64,000 bases of DNA from Petrolisthes cinctipes (GCA_033782935.1 JAWQEG010000720.1:434001-498000), one strand, 5' to 3'. Shown: positions 47,940-59,980, counted from the stretch's first letter. Translations and numbers: made by a program. The notes: generated from the letters alone by a model not told the origin.

Positions 47940-48660
47940 GGCAGGGCTCACCCACGTTTTGCGTCCTGTTTATTGTATTTATGAACGAACTTAGCAGGAT
48001 GTTCGAGCAGGGATGCATGCCCAATGGGTTCATGGGCTGGCTCCATGCACTGGTGTTATTGGGTGACACTGTATTGTTTTCCACGAGTAGGGAGGCCTTG
48101 GGAAATATGGTAAAGATACTACAGGAATATTTTAAAGACCACGGCTTGGTTGTTAACGAGGCAATAACCAGGTCTTTCGTTAATAGCGGGACAGAGGATG
48201 ATAATGAGCCGATGTAGGTGTAAGGGTTAGTTATCGCTCCTTGGGTTGCTAACTGTCGTACACGGTCGCGCTACATGCCCAAAACAAATTGAGCCACATA
48301 CTAAAATTTGTATCGTTCGTAAAGAAGAACAATGATGTACCGTTTGTGGCAAAGAGAAGGGTGTTTGACACGGCATTAATTTCATCATTACTATTTGGGT
48401 GTGAGACTTTGGCCGGAGCTGACCTAAAGCCTATTGTTAAGCTTGCAGTGTGCTATACCGAGGTAGGATGCCCTTCGCTCTATGATTTGGTGAAATTATA
48501 ACAACATAGGTTGTTCTCCAAGAGGAATTCGGAGATACAAAATTTAGTGGATAATCCTCTAATGTTTGCCATGAGTGCTAATAGTTACTAGCAGATGATA
48601 ATGGTATATATTGATACCATCCTACCTGACATCAATGAACTATTGAACATTGTGCATATA
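47940..48660 (+). pseudogene. LINE RT fragment, right part (after the RQGSP motif)
   Basis: Continues from 40610-40714: RQGSPTFCVLFIVFMNE, then VLLGDTVLFSTS at the motif C position (normally xDD; here LGDTV, so the first Asp is replaced), HILKFVSFVKKNNDVPFV, RRVFDTALISSLLFGCET and CYTEVGCPSLYDLVKL, ending NPLMFAMSANSY. Frameshifts near 48200 and 48450. Separated from its 5' part by 7.2 kb of Harbinger-like insertion. Confidence 0.75.
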
Positions 48661-49222
48661 CGCATCATGGCGTCTAGTGGGTAATTTTTGTTTTATCCTG
48701 AATGCGTATCACCGTTTTTGTGGGCATTAAGGCAGCCTTTTACTTTTTATTTCTCTCTTTCTTTTTTCCCTCTGATTTTCTTAAAGGCCTTCTTGTTGCT
48801 GGTGACAGTTGTCGTAGATTTGGTGAAGCTGGTACCCAGTATCGTCCTGCTCGATCAGATTTCCCTGACCTGGAAGATGTCGGGGTCTTGGCAACGGGAG
48901 ATGTGTTGGTGGAACAGGTCGAGGCGGAGTGAGGCGGACATCCACCAGTCCATGATGACAGTCCCCCTTCTCTGCCATTCCCCTTCATCTTTTAGGTCCA
49001 TGTTGTCGTCGGTGATGTCCTCTCTCGTAATGCTGGAGGTGGAGCATGACCTGGTGTCGGTGTCGTGAGTATCCTCCTCCATCTCGGGGTCTTGTTTCAG
49101 GTGGTGGTGGTGGTCATGGTGGTGCCTTCCCATAATACCCACGGTTGAGTGGACGAGTTAACATTATCCGGCGACGGGAGTGGGCCGGTGTCAGGGTTGG
49201 TGACGCATCCGTCATGTATATA
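48661..49222. other. Intergenic; one unassigned minus-strand frame
   Basis: A minus-strand frame at 48855-49124 starts MGRHHHDHHHHLKQDPEMEE and is Asp/Thr/Ser-rich with good codon openness, but no family is recognised. It could be an exon, a LINE ORF1 tail or chance. The rest is featureless. Confidence 0.3.
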
Positions 49223-50017
<795 letters not shown>

Positions 50018-50084
50018 ACCTCACTTCACCGTGGGGTGTGTGTATGCAAAATAACCACAGGAGAAATAATAGACAGAACAGTAA

Positions 50085-50109
50085 GTACTTTCGTATATTA
50101 CATCCTCAG
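50085..50109 (-). ncRNA. Hammerhead-like core in PLE2 pLTR (longer-copy side)
   Basis: Mirror of 52938-52962, on the coding strand of the PLE2 ORF and downstream of it. Confidence 0.45.
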
Positions 50110-50213
50110 ACAGAGTGAAACATAAAAGGGTATAGTCGGAGTATATATCCACATAGGCCACCTGGGGGTGGAGCTAAAAGAAACCTCACCTCACCTCACA
50201 TCACATGCCCAGA

Positions 50214-52475
50214 TTAGTCTGGCGGGAATCTCTTAATTACCATATCTGTCAACACTTTATCACACTTAAAATGACCATAACTCAAATTCACATTTCTATC
50301 ATATGTATTAGAAATCATACAAGATTCGATTACATTCCTTTCATAAAAACATTTTGCCTTAGCTAAAACTTTAGAGCCAGCCCAATTAATATGGTGATTG
50401 TTGATAGCTTTATGTTGGAATAATCCACTACTTTGTTGTCCCACCTTGACGCTATACTTATGTTGTGATACTCGAGTTTTTAAATCTTTACCAGACTGTC
50501 CTATATAAAACTGGTCACAGTCCCTACATGGAATTTTATATATTACACCAGAGTCATTTTCTGGACTATTCTTGATGAGAGTTTTTTTAACTGTATTATC
50601 ATATTTAAACACTATTTGTACATTGAGTTTCTTCAGTACCTGAATACAATCAATAAAGTTTTCATGGAATGGAAGGACAAGTATCTTTTGATATGGCTGG
50701 CGAGGTAACCTCTCATCTCTTACGTGATAAAAGCGTTTCTTTGCTGTATTATGACACTGATTAAGAATGTTCACTGGGTATTTTAATTTCTGACCAATTT
50801 CTAAAATTGTTTTAATTTCTGCTTCTAAATATTCAGGATCCGAAATCCTATATGCCCTTAAATACATGGATATAAATATTGATTTCTTCACCTTCATGTG
50901 ATGGTTAGAATGAAAATGGACATAAGATAGTATGTTTGTAGGCTTCCTATACACTTTTGTTTTGAGAAAACCATTATCTCTTACAATTTGAACATCTAAA
51001 AATGGGAGAGTGTTATCTTGTTCAAGTTCATGAGTAAATTTGATGGAAGGGGCAAGTGAGTTTAATTTCTCCAAAAAATCATTAACATCTAGATGATCAG
51101 GCCAAAAACATAATACATCATCCACATATCTTAGCCACGTTACATTTGATTCTTTAATTGTACTTAACAAATTATCCTCAAAATATTCCATGTATAGATT
51201 AGCCAAAACAGGGGAAAGGGGGTTTCCCATGGCCATACCAAATTTCTGTGAGTAGTGCCTACCTTCAAATACAAACGTTGAACTGTCAACACACAACCTA
51301 ATCAATTTGGTGATGATGTCACTTGGTATCCCATCAATATTGTTGCCAATGATGTTTGGGAGGAAATTTAATATATCATCTAGTGGGACATTGGTGAAAA
51401 GAGACTTAACATCAAAACTGGCTAATTTATAGGGGTACAATACTTTTAGTGTTTTTATCTTGTTCACAAGATCCTCATTGTTTTTAACGAAAGATTCTGA
51501 GACCGTTCCTACAAATGGAGATAATAATGTGACTAACCACTTAGAAAGTTTATATGTTACTGATCCAATGGAACTTGTTATAGGTCTAGGAGGATTATCT
51601 GGCTTATGGGTTTTAATGAGACCATACATATAAGGTGTTGAGGGATTTGTCACAGAGAAACTCTTGATCAGGTCGTCTCTACCTTTTAAAAGTTTCTTAA
51701 GTTCTCTGTGATATGCACGGCTGACTTTCTCAGTTGGATTGCTTTTAAGTTGACTGTAGGTGTGAGCATCATTGAGAAGACTTTGTATCTTCTCCGTATA
51801 GTCATGTTTGTCTAATATAACAATGGCATTACTTTTGTCAGCTTTGGTTATATGCACCGAGTCATCTTTCTTAAGCTTATCTAATGCTTTCAAAAATCTT
51901 AGTGGAACCGAGTTCTTGGTTTCCTTGAAAAAAGCTCCGTATAGTACACCACGGACTATATCACAATTTTCATTCGAGTATTTTTCCAATTGATACACAG
52001 ATTTTCCAACTTGTACCGGGTTAATTTTCTTTGAATATGAAAAAGATAGGCCATAGCCTAGAGCACACAGGGTATCACGGTCTAACACTTTTGAGGATAG
52101 GTTAATAACACAGTCCGGATTACGATGTTTGTTCCAATAACTATTTTCAATCAAGACTTGTAATTTCCGCTCGTGTTTTCTTTTCATGTTGTTCATTTCT
52201 TCGGTAAGTCGTCCATAGCAGTAGGGGAACACTAGCAGTTGGTAGTCCGGTGTGAGAATATTGTTGAGGTTTTGCTTAATGGAGTTAGATGTCCGGAACT
52301 TACTTGCTGTTTCTTCTTGGGTGTTAGCGATGCATCTTCTTAAGGTGAGAATCTCATAATCGCCAAAAGGTTGTCCATCTAAATTCACTAGTCGGTCAGG
52401 AAGGAGTGATTTAGGGAGCACGTGTTCCTCCAAACATCGTTTGAGGAAACGTAGTCTCTCCTTTGCTCTCATCAA
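50214..52475 (-). CDS. PLE2 polyprotein: intact RT plus GIY-YIG endonuclease
   Basis: 753 codons with no stop. Residues: N-terminal region with VINLSSKVLDRDTLCALGYG about 123-142, KADKSNAIVILD about 211-222, YGLIKTHKPDNPPRPI about 284-299, FDVKSLFTNVPL about 354-365 (motif A), GMAMGNPLSPVLANLYME about 413-430, RYVDD about 449-453 (motif C), LPFLDVQIVRD about 490-500, GIY-YIG endonuclease GVIYKIPCRDCDQFYIGQSG about 643-662 with the conserved Arg at about 668 and a Glu candidate in FYERNVIES. Length is within the usual PLE range. The first codon is TTG at the inversion junction; the first ATG is 52472 and some native N-terminal residues may be lost. All catalytic residues I can check are present, so the enzyme could be active. 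Confidence 0.93.
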   Translation of the reverse strand: MMRAKERLRFLKRCLEEHVLPKSLLPDRLVNLDGQPFGDYEILTLRRCIANTQEETASKFRTSNSIKQNLNNILTPDYQLLVFPYCYGRLTEEMNNMKRKHERKLQVLIENSYWNKHRNPDCVINLSSKVLDRDTLCALGYGLSFSYSKKINPVQVGKSVYQLEKYSNENCDIVRGVLYGAFFKETKNSVPLRFLKALDKLKKDDSVHITKADKSNAIVILDKHDYTEKIQSLLNDAHTYSQLKSNPTEKVSRAYHRELKKLLKGRDDLIKSFSVTNPSTPYMYGLIKTHKPDNPPRPITSSIGSVTYKLSKWLVTLLSPFVGTVSESFVKNNEDLVNKIKTLKVLYPYKLASFDVKSLFTNVPLDDILNFLPNIIGNNIDGIPSDIITKLIRLCVDSSTFVFEGRHYSQKFGMAMGNPLSPVLANLYMEYFEDNLLSTIKESNVTWLRYVDDVLCFWPDHLDVNDFLEKLNSLAPSIKFTHELEQDNTLPFLDVQIVRDNGFLKTKVYRKPTNILSYVHFHSNHHMKVKKSIFISMYLRAYRISDPEYLEAEIKTILEIGQKLKYPVNILNQCHNTAKKRFYHVRDERLPRQPYQKILVLPFHENFIDCIQVLKKLNVQIVFKYDNTVKKTLIKNSPENDSGVIYKIPCRDCDQFYIGQSGKDLKTRVSQHKYSVKVGQQSSGLFQHKAINNHHINWAGSKVLAKAKCFYERNVIESCMISNTYDRNVNLSYGHFKCDKVLTDMVIKRFPPD

Positions 52476-52833
52476 GAATAGTCCAGAAAATGACTCTGGT
52501 GTAATATATAAAATTCCATGTAGGGACTGTGACCAGTTTTATATAGGACAGTCTGGTAAAGATTTAAAAACTCGAGTATCACAACATAAGTATAGCGTCA
52601 AGGTGGGACAACAAAGTAGTGGATTATTCCAACATAAAGCTATCAACAATCACCATATTAATTGGGCTGGCTCTAAAGTTTTAGCTAAGGCAAAATGTTT
52701 TTATGAAAGGAATGTAATCGAATCTTGTATGATTTCTAATACATATGATAGAAATGTGAATTTGAGTTATGGTCATTTTAAGTGTGATAAAGTGTTGACA
52801 GATATGGTAATTAAGAGATTCCCGCCAGACTAA
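52466..52833 (+). pseudogene. PLE2 inverted, 5'-truncated copy: GIY-YIG half
   Basis: From the junction (ctctcatcaag shared) the frame runs IKNSPENDSGVIYKIPCRDC to RFPPD, identical in translation to the end of the longer copy. It keeps the whole endonuclease domain, no RT. Confidence 0.9.
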
Positions 52834-52937
52834 TCTGGGCATGTGATGTGAGGTGAGGTGAGGTTTCTTTTAGCTCCACCCCCAGGTGGCCTATGTGGAT
52901 ATATACTCCGACTATACCCTTTTATGTTTCACTCTGT

Positions 52938-52962
52938 CTGAGGATGTAATATACGAAAGTAC
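52938..52962 (+). ncRNA. Hammerhead-like core motif in PLE2 pLTR
   Basis: CTGAGGA (CUGANGA box), U, a short stem GTA/TAC around AATA, then GAAAGTAC. Same layout as PLE1, including the extra U. Stem II is very short, so activity is doubtful, but recurrence in two PLE lineages supports homology. Confidence 0.45.
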
Positions 52963-52998
52963 TTACTGTTCTGTCTATTATTTCTCCTGTGGTTATTT

Positions 52999-53199
<201 letters not shown>

Positions 53200-53214
53200 A
53201 GAAAGATGAGGACT

Positions 53215-53700
53215 ATAGGATGTGAGTCCGCTTATCGTCCTCATCTGCATAGTACAAAGTGAAAGTGGTTCAAAATCATGTCTAATTTCGTTCGAGATGC
53301 CTAGACACATTGTATTTGAAGGAACATAAGCCGTAGTAAGGTGGAAAGATGGATGAAGGTAGATTGTTCCAGAGTTGACCTGTTGTGTATATGAAAGACT
53401 GAGAATACCGGTTAACTCGATATATCTTGCATTAAGGAGTTGGACAGAAAAGGGGTGATAATGAGAGGCTTGGCTTGTGTTGCATGCTCTCTTGAGGGGA
53501 GGAATCATACATTGAGAGAGTTCAGAAGAGCAATGTTCAGTGTAATAGCGATGGAAGAGAGAAAGTGATGCGACATTGCGGCAATGAGAGAGAGTTGTAG
53601 TGAATCAGTAAGAGGAGGATAGATGATGAGACGAAATACCCCACACATGAGAGCCATACTTCATACAGGGGTGGATGAGACCTCTGTACAGAGACAGCAA
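53215..53700 (-). pseudogene. LINE K ORF2 C-terminal region
   Basis: LLSLYRGLIHPCMKYGSHVW, then CRNVASLSLFHRYYTEHC, SSELSQCMIPPLKRACN and HYHPFSVQLLNARY, the post-RT C-terminal domain. Joined after VRQFYHS of the endonuclease linker, so RT motifs 1 to C are deleted. Frameshifts present. Ends beside the (TA)n tract. Confidence 0.75.
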
Positions 53701-53719
53701 CTGTGATAGAACTGCCTCA

Positions 53720-54018
53720 CATCATCCCAGTTGACAGTGCTCTAGTGCCTCAGCCGCTGGTTCCTGGGAGGGTCCAAAATTCTTACTGGAGTGATAGGAC
53801 AGGATACTGAAATAAGATTGTGATCGGAGGAGCCGAATGGAGAGAACAGATCAACAGTATAAACAGAAAGATGAGAGGTTAGGAATAAGTCGAGGTTATT
53901 GGGCTGATCTCCAAGACGGTCTGGAATACGGGTAGGGTGCCGAATTAACTGCTCTAGGTCGTTGAGGATAGAAAAGAAGAACGATTGTTCACCAGGTGGA
54001 TCAGTGAAGGGAGATGAA
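53720..54018 (-). pseudogene. LINE K endonuclease, C-terminal part
   Basis: [48 protein letters not shown] and [17 protein letters not shown] with the catalytic SDH. Continues from the N-terminal part at 56676-57155; excising the transposon with one copy of TTC restores the reading. Confidence 0.85.
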
Positions 54019-56672
54019 TAGTCCAGGCAAATTAGCATTTTTAAGAGAAAAAAATAATAAGATTTTATATTTGGCAGGAAGACTCCTCAAGGGTCATAGA
54101 ACAAAGATCTAAAGAGTTCCCCTCCGTCAAGTGTGTGCTTCCCCCTTCTTTGGGGGGAAAACCCCCTTTTGGAGGGTACTTCTTCCCATAATTACTGTTT
54201 TTTCTCCAAAACGGTGCATCATACGTCTAAAAATGTATATGGAGCAAAGAAATAGCCAACTAAATTCTCCACAAATTCATTTTTATGTCTTTTTGCTCTA
54301 AATATTACGGTTTTTGCACATATAAGGCCGAAATTAGTAGTCATTTTCGCCGATATTAAAAATAATGCATTTTGTCCTTATATATCGATTAATAACTCTG
54401 AAACTACTAATTTCTTGTCAAAATGCCATATAGATGACATTGTAGAGTAAAGATTCAGCTTTCATTTGGTATCTTTATAATCGTTTATAGTATTTTTCTC
54501 CGGAAACAAACATAGCATGTATTGTAGACTCATTTCCACACCAACCACACGAGTGGTATCCCCTGTAGGTCTAATCCACTCCTGTATTTTCTTCTGCAGT
54601 TGGCACAATCACCGTTGTAGTATATTTTCTTATTACTGGAAAAGATCTTCGTTGTCTGAAGATAGGTCATCAGTACTATGCATGACCTGAGGAGAATTCA
54701 TGCATGCCTGGCCATTGCACATGGAGCACATTGCAGAACAATTCAATCCAACTCTAACACAACCACACCGCTTCCCACAATCGGACTTACAACTACACGC
54801 AATTACTTTTAGTATCTTAGCTGGTGCTGGAGGTGCAGTTGTGTAAACAGGTGACAGACCATCTCCATTTTTTTTCCAACCTCAGATATCTGGCTGTTTT
54901 ACTTCTCGCCATATTTTAATTTGATAGTAGACTCGATAGCTGTGTTGTCGAGCTGCTGTAGATGCGGGCGGAAGACCTGATAGCAATACAGCATGACTCG
55001 AATGACTGACATTTTTGTTAAATGATATAAACCTTTAATGGTTGAGGTCTCTATCTGTTGATGGAGCATTATAGAGAGCAAGAATGAATTTCTCTCCTGT
55101 GGCTGCTACTTCATCATGTGTTGATAGGAGATTGTTGAATACTGCCACAATGTCTTGAACGTGGTCATATTTGTTAAGGACACTAACAATTTTCATTTTT
55201 CCTAGCCCATAGAATGATGATGTTGTATCACAGCCACTAAAAGAATGGGCAAACATCACTGATTCCTTGATGTTATGTAAGATTTTTTTCTTTAGGAGTT
55301 AGTGCAGTGATGAGAATCAATAGGTGCACATCTTGTACGACTACAACAACTGATTCATGTTGATTTGCTTCTAAGATTGCAGTCTGGACGATTAATACAT
55401 CAGCATCATCAACTGCAGTGTGTGTTTTAATACCTTCTTTATGAAATGCCTCACATAGGTGCATGATTAGGCGTTGCTTATTGTCATCAAATATTATTTC
55501 AGGTGATTTTTTTTTTCATTAGTCGTTGTTGGCGCAAAATGCTTTTTGTACTTATCTCATTTGCAGAGTAACCATAAAAAATGACTGACTTCTTTACCGT
55601 AGTGTTTCTTAATGAAATTAACATATGTGGCACTAATATCTGCAAAGGACATAATCTTTGACATACTTTGTTCCCGAATTATTAATGTTTCCTTCTTTGA
55701 CGTCGTTGAACATTTTATACAAAGCAGATTTCTTTTTCTTTCTCATTATTCCTGCCTCATCAAATATTGATAGTGGCTCAATCCTCCAATTCTTGAGGTA
55801 CCTTTACAGTGCAGATAATTCTCTGAAACAATTGAGTGGAATCAACATGAAGGGTGTCATCTTGGACTTTAACGATAGCATTAGTAGAAGATTTTGGTTT
55901 CACTCTCTTGTTGCGTTGTGCTATTAATTCACCAAATGTTTCTTTGTTTTTCAGGGATTCTTCCATTATCTTTTTGTCAATATCTTTAGCTTTGTAGCAG
56001 TTTGTGTTCTGGTGCTACCATACCAGTTAATAATGAAACGAGGCCTTCTGTTGCGATGAATGAGGGAGTGATGATGAAGCCATTCAACAAATGTTTGAAC
56101 ATTTTCCTCATCCTTTCCAATCCTTGACTCCCTTAATTCAACATGTTGATAGCTTCTTTGTTAGTTTCTTTCCAGTCCAACTTTTAATATTTAAAGCAAA
56201 ACAAGGATACCAAATGAAATCTGAATCTTTACTCTACAATGTCATCTATACGGCATTTTGACGAGAAATTAGTAGTTTCAGAGTTATTAATCGAAATGTA
56301 AGGACAAAATGCATTATTTGTAATATTGGCGAAAATGATTCTACTAATTTCGGCCTCATATGTGCAAAAACCGTAATATTTAGAGCAAAAAGACATAGAA
56401 ATGAACTTGTGAAGAATTTAATTGGCTATTTCGTTGCTTCATATACCTTTTAGCCGTACGATGCACCGTTTTGGAGAAAAAACAGTAAATATGGGAAGTA
56501 CTCTCCAAAAGGGGGTTTTGCCCCCAAAAAATGGGGGAAGCACACACACTTGACGGAGGGGAACTCTTTAAATCTTTGTTCTATGACCCTTGAGGAGTTT
56601 TCCTGCCAAATATAAACAACTTGTGATTTTTCCCCCCTATTTGGCCTTTTTTTATCTAATTTGCCTGGACTA
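54019..56672 (-). mobile_element. DNA transposon with XPG-like nuclease and Cys-rich domain (Academ-like?)
   Basis: 2654 bp. Ends TAGTCCAGGCAAATTAG, inverted exactly at the right end. 3-bp duplication GAA at 54016-54018 and 56673-56675, confirmed because the LINE frame closes on excision. After an offset, the terminal repeats match for about 450 bp (ggaggggaactcttt, atgcaccgttttgg, gcacatatgagg). The interior codes on the minus strand for nuclease-like and Cys-rich pieces. A 3-bp duplication plus an XPG-like domain suggests the Academ superfamily, though no DDE transposase is seen. Confidence 0.7.
54650..56170 (-). pseudogene. XPG/PIN-like nuclease protein with C-terminal Cys-rich domain
   Basis: Pieces in shifting frames, N to C: FVEWLHHHSLIHR near 56090, PLSIFDEAGIMRKRKKSALY near 55770, then FHKEGIKTHTAVDDADVLIV and VVVVQDVHLLILITALTP (55450-55280), an XPG/PIN-like Asp pattern, HSFSGCDTTSSFYGLGKMK (55245), then NLLSTHDEVAATGEKFIL. 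The end has ACSCKSDCGKRCGCV and CSMCNGQACMN (54790-54690), a CXC-type zinc cluster. This domain order occurs in a widespread eukaryotic protein family I recall mostly as unnamed proteins linked to mobile elements. Several stops, so inactive here. Function in transposition unproven. Confidence 0.65.
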
Positions 56673-56675
56673 GAA

Positions 56676-57155
56676 AGCCAAATGCGGTGGTGAACGTTGA
56701 AATCTCCTAAAATGGAGATTCTGAGAAAGGAGAATGGGATAGGATGTGTTCCACTTATAAGGTAAAGTAGTCAAAGAATTTTGGATAGTCAGTAGAGTTA
56801 GGAGAGGGATATACAGCACAGAAGTATTCACTTTGAGAGTACAGGTGAACCAAAGCCAGAGGGTTGAGAATTCAAAAGAATCAAGTTTGGGAACACGAGA
56901 ACAAGTGAGGTCATTGCATACGTATATACAACAGCCGCCTTTGGCACGAAACTGAGTAATGAGAAAGTAAGAGAAGACAGGGTATTGGTTGTTGGTTGAT
57001 GCTGATATTTGGGTTTCGGTGAGGAAAAGATGAAGTATAGCAGAGAAGAGGGTGTGTTTCACAAATGAAAAGTTGGAGAAAAGGCCACGAATGTTACAAA
57101 AATTAATAAAGAGTGAATCAGGCAACGGTCCAGGGCATCTTGGGGGGGCTGTCAA
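56676..57155 (-). pseudogene. LINE K endonuclease, N-terminal part
   Basis: LFINFCNIRGLFSNFSFVKH (Asn of the first metal site), LFLTETQIS (catalytic Glu), FRAKGGCCIYVCNDLTCSRV, and after a frameshift the NVHHRIWL segment at about 56690. It ends exactly at the transposon insertion. Start chosen at the first Met before the PLPDSLFINF block; it could begin earlier. Confidence 0.8.
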
Positions 57156-57249
57156 TATAGGGTCCAGGCTGAGGGGAGTTTACTGGCATATCACCAGGGG
57201 CCCCTGAGGCATGACTGTTAATTTTATTCATAATTTTAAATGTAATTTA

Positions 57250-57719
57250 AATTTGAAGGGATATGAAATTGGATGAAGCGTGTGGTGTGTAATGTGTTTG
57301 ACTATAATGTGAAAATAAAAAGAGAGTGATGTCTTTGTGTGTATTTTGGACTACTCTCAGTGTATTTGAGACACAAAAAAGGGAGTTCCAACCCTTCATA
57401 TCACTAGTCCTGCGTCCACCCAAGGTGTACTGCCCTGTTCGGCTGGGGTCTCCAGCCTCCTCCTCCTGGTGTCTACAGGAGGAGGTGTCTCTTTCCTTCC
57501 CTTCATCCATCCACTGTGAAAGACACCTCTCCATCCCTCAGTGATGATAGTGAGGAGTTGGCGGCAGAGAGAAGGATGCCCTTCCTGTGGACGAAGTACT
57601 CTTGTTCGTTGCAGGTGATAAAGCCATAGCTCTTCAAATGGTTAAACCACTTCACCCTGCCAAACAAGGCGGTCGGCAGGGGAAGTGTTGGTGTTAGCTG
57701 TAGGTGTTGACTGGACCAT
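57250..57719 (-). pseudogene. Cold-shock-domain protein, LINE K ORF1-like
   Basis: From ATG at 57719 (MVQSTPTANTNTSPADR), one frameshift near 57670 leads into LFGRVKWFNHLKSYGFI, then TCNEQEYFVHRKGILL and SLSSLRDGEVSFTV. These match the cold-shock/Y-box domain: KWFN with RNP1-like YGFI and RNP2-like YFVH, spacing normal, about 65 residues. A second frameshift follows at 57493 and a Glu/Arg-rich tail (ERDTSSCRHQEEEAGDPSR) runs to 57247. The CSD binds single-stranded nucleic acid. It lies directly upstream of a LINE endonuclease on the same strand, so it is probably that LINE's ORF1; a processed Y-box pseudogene next to it is the alternative. Confidence 0.65.
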
Positions 57720-57739
57720 GGCTGCAGTTGAACTTCGTC

Positions 57740-58225
57740 TCAGGTCAAGGTGTATTGTTTCCCGAAATATAATTCCCGACCGCGTTAGAATTTCTTTTGC
57801 TCGTTTCTGTGTCTCAGGTGATAGTCTATGCACCGAAACTGGAAGGTGGAATAGGTGTGTGCGAGGCCGTCTCCCACTGGAGGAACGTCTGTGTATATGT
57901 GGTGAGGTGCAAACCGAGAGACATGTTGTAGAATTTTGTCTGTATCATGTGATATTAGGCAAAATATTGGTCTGACACGTTTGGAAGAGCTTTTTAATGA
58001 TAAATATACACATGATGAAACTTGCAGAATCATAATTATTGTATCCCTAATTTGTATGTATGGTGGTGATTCTTACTTGTCTTATTGAAAATTATTTGTA
58101 TTTTTTGTTAAGTACAGTTCATGTTCTAGTATTATTAGGATAATTTATGTCGATATTAAATGTTAAGCTAACTTTTATTTTTGATTAATGCATTGCACAC
58201 AGTGGTCAATAAACAATTTATCTAT
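57740..58225 (+). pseudogene. LINE ORF2 C-terminal fragment with Cys/His motif
   Basis: TETGRWNRCVRGRLPLEERL, then CICGEVQTERHVVEFC, a zinc-type pattern found at the C-terminus of some LINE ORF2 proteins. After a frameshift the frame goes on to FNDKYTHDETC. The AT-rich 3' end stops in atctatct repeats (about 58218-58227). 5'-truncated; the boundary with LINE K is near 57725-57745. Confidence 0.65.
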
Positions 58226-58229
58226 CTAG

Positions 58230-58281
<52 letters not shown>

Positions 58282-58488
58282 TAGTAGTGAATGGCTGTGG
58301 CCTGATGAAGTCCATTCACCTCTTTATTTTGTCTTGTTGTGGGTGTTTGTTTAAATATTTTTCATATACATTTGGTTGTACATATTCACGTGTGTGTGTG
58401 TGTGTGTATGTGACGACCACTGTACTCTACTAACAATCCATTTATTTAACCATATATTGTGTGAGGTGACTCCATTGCTGAGTATGTT

Positions 58489-58545
<57 letters not shown>

Positions 58546-58774
58546 CACTGTACTCCAATTACAAGCCATTTGACCCAATTTTAATTGAGGTGCCCTCATC
58601 GTTGTGTGTGTGTGTGTGTGTGTGTATTACAGTGGGACCTGGTTTGTGAGAGACGAGCCTTGTACTCCACCACACAGTCAGCTGTTATGATGGGCAAGAT
58701 GCTGGGTACACTCATCATGCTTGATTTGTGAGTATAAACATCAATGCCAAATAAATAAGGTTTAGTACATTATT
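58226..58774. repeat. Microsatellite cluster: (GT)n and (GA)n in a dispersed repeat
   Basis: (GT)n at 58230-58280, 58390-58409 and 58602-58625; (GA)n at 58492-58542. The phrase accactgtactc precedes acaatccatttat / acaagccatttga in successive units (58417, 58544), matching 40565-40600. A composite satellite-like repeat. Confidence 0.75.
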
Positions 58775-59060
58775 GGGAAATCTAGAGGAACTGATTTCTC
58801 CAAACTATTCCAAGTAACAAATCACCATTCTTTTGTTAATCTGGTCCTGTTTCCTGGCATATTTGGAGGAATCAATGTCTTCAAGTGTACCCAAAGTATA
58901 CTTCCAGGTTAATCCTCCAAAGTATGCCAGAAAACAGGACCAAAGAACAGAAATTATGGTAACTTCCTTGAAATTGCTTGCTCGGAATAGTTTAGAGGAA
59001 TCAATTGCTCCAGATCTACGAAGAACCATGTGGCCTGTATTTATGGTGCAGTACAGTTTC
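58775..59060. repeat. Palindromic dispersed repeat, related to 40085-40440
   Basis: tggtcctgtttcctggcata (58844) is mirrored by tatgccagaaaacaggacca (58923), and ctccaaactattcc (58797) by ggaatagtttagag (58985). The flank and order resemble the 40085-40440 region. MITE-like; no clear target duplication. Confidence 0.6.
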
Positions 59061-59744
<684 letters not shown>

Positions 59745-59778
59745 GTGGCACCACTGTGTTTCGCTCTTTTAAGGGGGA

Positions 59779-59980
59779 GGTGTTACATGATTGTATTTTA
59801 GTTGAGCTTTCCAGGTTAGCTATAAAGCTTTATGTGCAATGTACAACCTGAAGAATGCAAGGGTTTTATTAATTGTTAAGTAATGTAAGCCTCAAGTAAT
59901 AAATAGAGAGACTGACTGACTGTCACTACCCCAAGTGAAAACAACATCTTCACTAATTTCTTGACTACCCCTGTTTCACA
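59779..59980 (+). other. Possible LTR with polypurine tract
   Basis: ttttaagggggagg (59766-59779, polypurine-tract-like) is followed by TGTTACATGATTG, an AATAAA at about 59899, and an end near TTTCACA. Layout resembles the 3' LTR of a Ty3/Gypsy or BEL element, but no second LTR, primer-binding site or pol was found. Confidence 0.3.

Larger units (their letters stand above)
53210..57719 (-). mobile_element. LINE K: cold-shock-domain ORF1-like part plus endonuclease and RT tail
   Basis: Minus-strand LINE: CSD region 57719-57250, endonuclease from 57155, interrupted at 56672-54019 by a DNA transposon, endonuclease continuing 54015-53720, then a direct jump (deletion of the RT core) to the ORF2 C-terminus at about 53690-53300. 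The style matches a LINE I associate with crabs. 5' limit uncertain. Confidence 0.75.

Noticed and set aside
57750..57833. Extending the cold-shock ORF upstream through 57833
   Set aside because: That frame is antisense to the plus-strand LINE fragment (SFARFCVSGDSLCTE); the ATG at 57719 fits the CSD start better.
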